Assembly: GCA_030637745.1 (NCBI GenBank)
Contig: DAOWFX010000059.1
Location: 1 to 8,364 of the forward strand
Source of the DNA: JAGLOK01 sp023139005
Lineage (GTDB): Bacteria > Bacillota > Clostridia > Christensenellales > UMGS416
Direction: 5' to 3'
DNA: 8,364 nucleotides
Shown: positions 6,579 to 8,364 of the stretch, one piece after another
Position numbering within the stretch: position 1 is the first letter of the stretch
Layout: the number at the start of each line of letters is the position of its first letter
Translations under genes and position numbers: made by a program
Notes under the pieces: model-generated
What the model was told of the DNA's origin: nothing
What the model saw: the letters and a program-made list of their open reading frames with translations, nothing else
The model's database searches: none

Positions 6579-6642
6579 TTTCGGCTTAAATAAGAAGGCT
6601 TTATACTCAGTGTGTGTTATTCAAGAATATCTTTATATTATA

Positions 6643-6671
6643 AACCTCCACGGACATGCACCATGGAGGTT
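6643..6671. terminator. Hairpin between convergent genes, possible bidirectional terminator
   Basis: A perfect 8-bp inverted repeat, AACCTCCA (6643-6650) and TGGAGGTT (6664-6671), encloses a 13-base loop. It lies between the HIT gene (+) and the esterase gene (-), which converge. The flanks are AT-rich but neither side has a clean run of T, so termination is likely rather than certain. The rest of the 201-bp gap shows nothing further. Confidence 0.5.
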
Positions 6672-6779
6672 GTGTTAAATTTAATAGATTACGTATTAAA
6701 GCGCAGAATTCAAAAATGCACAAACATAGTGATCTTCTAAGTTCTGTAAGCTAGATAGGAAATAAAGTTTCGAAATCGA

Positions 6780-7739
6780 CTACAGCCCCATCAAAAATTC
6801 AAACGTCCGATCGCTGGCACCGGGCAGGTTCTCATGCCCAAAGTCAGGATAGATTACTACATCCTTTTTGCATGTCATCTTATTGAATGTAGCAAATTGC
6901 GTTGAAGGAGGGCAGATATTATCAAGCAATCCACAAAACATCAACACATCTCCCTTTATTCTATTCGATAGATGTTGAAGATCAATATATCCTAATGTGT
7001 GAAAGAATTCATCTACCCTTTGATGTGTTGGGTCAAAGTGGCGAAACCATTCTCTGATTTCGATATACGCACCTGCATCCAAGTCCATATCCCATACCCT
7101 GCGATAGTCACATAAAAAAGGAAATTGTGGAGCCGCCTTTTTTATGCGAGGCTCAAGGCTCGCGCATGCGATAGTGAGTCCACCACCTTGAGAGTCACCA
7201 AAGCATCCCACCCTTGTTTCATCGATTTCATCCATATTCATCAATATTCCTGCAAGTTGCGCAGTATCTAGGAATATCGATCGAAAAAGCAAGCTTTCAG
7301 GACCATCTTCAAGCCCGCGTATGATATGTCCTCTGTGTGTATTTCCGTGAACGCCGCCAACATCTTCGGATTTCCCACCTTGTCCGCGACAGTCAAGTGC
7401 TGCAACACAATATCCTGCTGCAACATAGGGAAGTTTATCTACCCAACTGCCACTGTCGCCTGTATATCCATGAAACTGCAGTACAGCAGGACAAGGTTTT
7501 TCTATGTTTTTTGGACGTAAAAACTTTGCATATACACGTGCACCCTTTACTCCTGTAAAATACATATCATAGCATTCTGCAAATGGAGATGTGAAATCAG
7601 CTGGGATAAGCTCTACCTGAGGATCCACAGCTTTCATTTCATCAAGTGCTTTTTTCCAATATTTATCGATATCTTTAGGTCTAACATTTGTCCCAGTATA
7701 TTGTTTGAGTTCATGTAAGGGCATATCTACAATTGGCAT
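6780..7739 (-). CDS. CE7-family acetyl-xylan esterase / cephalosporin-C deacetylase
   Basis: A 319-residue alpha/beta hydrolase of the length typical for carbohydrate esterase family 7. The three CE7 hallmarks are all present: RGQ (118-120), the nucleophile elbow GDSQGG (181-186, Ser183) and HE (302-303). Asp273 in GLLDNICPP completes the catalytic triad. QFHGYTGDSGSW (88-99) forms the oxyanion-hole strand. These enzymes remove acetyl groups from xylo-oligosaccharides and other small acetylated sugars and also deacetylate cephalosporin C; they are usually hexameric and cytosolic, which fits the absence of a signal peptide. The start is supported by AGGGAGA (7746-7752 on the minus strand), about seven bases before the ATG. 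It is a single gene between the HIT gene and a divergent Lrp-type regulator, with no sugar transporter or glycosidase in view, so the real substrate remains uncertain. Confidence 0.95.
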   Translation of the reverse strand: MPIVDMPLHELKQYTGTNVRPKDIDKYWKKALDEMKAVDPQVELIPADFTSPFAECYDMYFTGVKGARVYAKFLRPKNIEKPCPAVLQFHGYTGDSGSWVDKLPYVAAGYCVAALDCRGQGGKSEDVGGVHGNTHRGHIIRGLEDGPESLLFRSIFLDTAQLAGILMNMDEIDETRVGCFGDSQGGGLTIACASLEPRIKKAAPQFPFLCDYRRVWDMDLDAGAYIEIREWFRHFDPTHQRVDEFFHTLGYIDLQHLSNRIKGDVLMFCGLLDNICPPSTQFATFNKMTCKKDVVIYPDFGHENLPGASDRTFEFLMGL

Positions 7740-7838
7740 TATAATTCTCCCTAATATGTAATGATATTAGTATATATCATAAAGTTTTTTATTAAAATAA
7801 CTTTTCTTTTGAAGTTTTTTGTAGTAAACTTAATATAT

Positions 7839-7879
7839 AAAGGAAATTATCAACAGGGAAGTTACAAACAAAGGAAATT
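7839..7879 (+). repeat. Direct repeat AAAGGAAATT, two copies 31 bp apart
   Basis: AAAGGAAATT occurs at 7839-7848 and again at 7870-7879, in the 197-bp divergent gap between the esterase and the Lrp-type regulator. The 31-bp spacing is about three helical turns, which would place both copies on the same DNA face. It could be a regulator site, for example for autoregulation, but the tract is A-rich and chance is possible. Confidence 0.4.
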
Positions 7880-7909
7880 GAGAACAACAACAATAGTATA
7901 AAACGATTA

Positions 7910-7918
7910 TGCTATAAT
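7910..7918 (+). promoter_or_regulatory. Extended -10 element before the Lrp/AsnC gene
   Basis: TGC followed by a perfect TATAAT (7913-7918). No good -35 is seen 16-18 bp upstream, which extended -10 promoters can tolerate. Initiation about seven bases on would fall almost at the ribosome binding site (AAGGA, 7924-7928), leaving a very short leader. An alternative promoter farther up (TTGAAG at 7809, TAATAT at 7831) is possible. Confidence 0.45.
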
Positions 7919-7936
7919 AAACTTAAGGATGTACGT

Positions 7937-8364
7937 ATGGATATTATCGATATTAGAATCATAAACATTCTACAGGAGAATGCACGAACCCCAGTCAGTG
8001 ATATTTCAAAAAAAGTGAATCTATCCTCACCTGCAGTTGCAGACAGGATAAGGAAAATGGTAGACAATGGTGTGATCAGAGAGTTTACCACCATCTTAGA
8101 GCCTAACTTGAACGGAAGAGAGCTTGAAGCACTATTGTTTATATCGCTTCGCCGCTCGGAAACCGCACCCAAGTTCATGAAGCTTGTAGAGGAAGAAAAT
8201 GATGTATTGTCATGCTACTACCTCACAGGGGACTATGATTATATGATGCGAATTTCAACGAGGAACACAGTATCACTGGAAAAACTTTTATCAAAGTTTA
8301 AAAACTTGCATGAGTTTGCAAGAACAAGAACGATTATTGTACTTAAAACAATTAAGGAATTGCA
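7937..8364 (+). CDS. Lrp/AsnC-family transcriptional regulator, 3' end outside window
   Basis: The frame from ATG 7937 stays open to the window end, giving 142 codons; family members are usually 140-165 residues, so it is nearly complete. It begins MDIIDIRIINILQENARTPV, then SDISKKVNLSSPAVADRIRKM (21-41), the AsnC-type winged helix-turn-helix, then NGVIREFTTILEPNLNGREL linking into the RAM (Lrp/AsnC ligand) domain, where CYYLTGDYDYMMRIS (about 93-107) is the typical central strand pair with the GDYD ligand loop. The start is backed by AAGGA (7924-7928) seven bases upstream. These proteins form dimers to octamers and respond to amino acids; the ligand and targets are unknown. The gene diverges from the esterase across a 197-bp gap and probably regulates itself. 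Confidence 0.92.
   Translation, partial: MDIIDIRIINILQENARTPVSDISKKVNLSSPAVADRIRKMVDNGVIREFTTILEPNLNGRELEALLFISLRRSETAPKFMKLVEEENDVLSCYYLTGDYDYMMRISTRNTVSLEKLLSKFKNLHEFARTRTIIVLKTIKEL

Noticed and set aside
7912..8178. 88-residue minus-strand open frame
   Set aside because: It is antisense to the Lrp/AsnC gene, which is in-frame and well supported.

Overview
The window looks like the chromosome of a low-GC Gram-positive bacterium (Bacillota, probably an anaerobic Clostridia-like lineage). The evidence is a base composition near 40 percent GC, strong AAGGAG-type ribosome binding sites, SigA-like promoters, an LCP-family wall-polymer ligase and a CE7 sugar esterase. The exact taxon cannot be read from the sequence.

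Layout from left to right: (1) the 3' part of an LCP (LytR-CpsA-Psr) cell-wall ligase gene, cut by the left edge; (2) a TauE/SafE (YfcA-like) membrane exporter on the + strand; (3) convergent to it, on the - strand, a two-gene operon that I identify as hgcA-hgcB, the corrinoid membrane protein and dicluster ferredoxin that carry out microbial mercury methylation; (4) divergent from hgcA, a + strand operon of a TetR-family regulator, an ABC ATPase and an ABC-2 permease, with a near-perfect palindromic operator at the expected transcription start and an intrinsic terminator at its end; (5) an AT-rich HIT-family (histidine triad) gene; (6) on the - strand, a CE7 acetyl-xylan esterase / cephalosporin-C deacetylase; (7) on the + strand, an Lrp/AsnC-type regulator that runs off the right edge almost complete.

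The main find is hgcAB. HgcA carries the diagnostic cap-helix motif NVWCAAGK in its corrinoid domain and a five-segment membrane domain behind it. HgcB carries two CX2CX2CX3C clusters, the CMECGAC signature, an additional cysteine after the second cluster and a C-terminal cysteine pair. Together they would transfer a methyl group from a corrinoid to Hg(II), giving methylmercury, with HgcB keeping the corrinoid reduced and probably delivering mercury. The next-door TetR-ABC cassette may be an independent efflux system or may share control with hgcAB, since both start from one 134-bp intergenic region. No mer genes, CRISPR arrays, tRNAs, rRNAs or insertion sequences were seen. No intergenic stretch is longer than about 200 bases.
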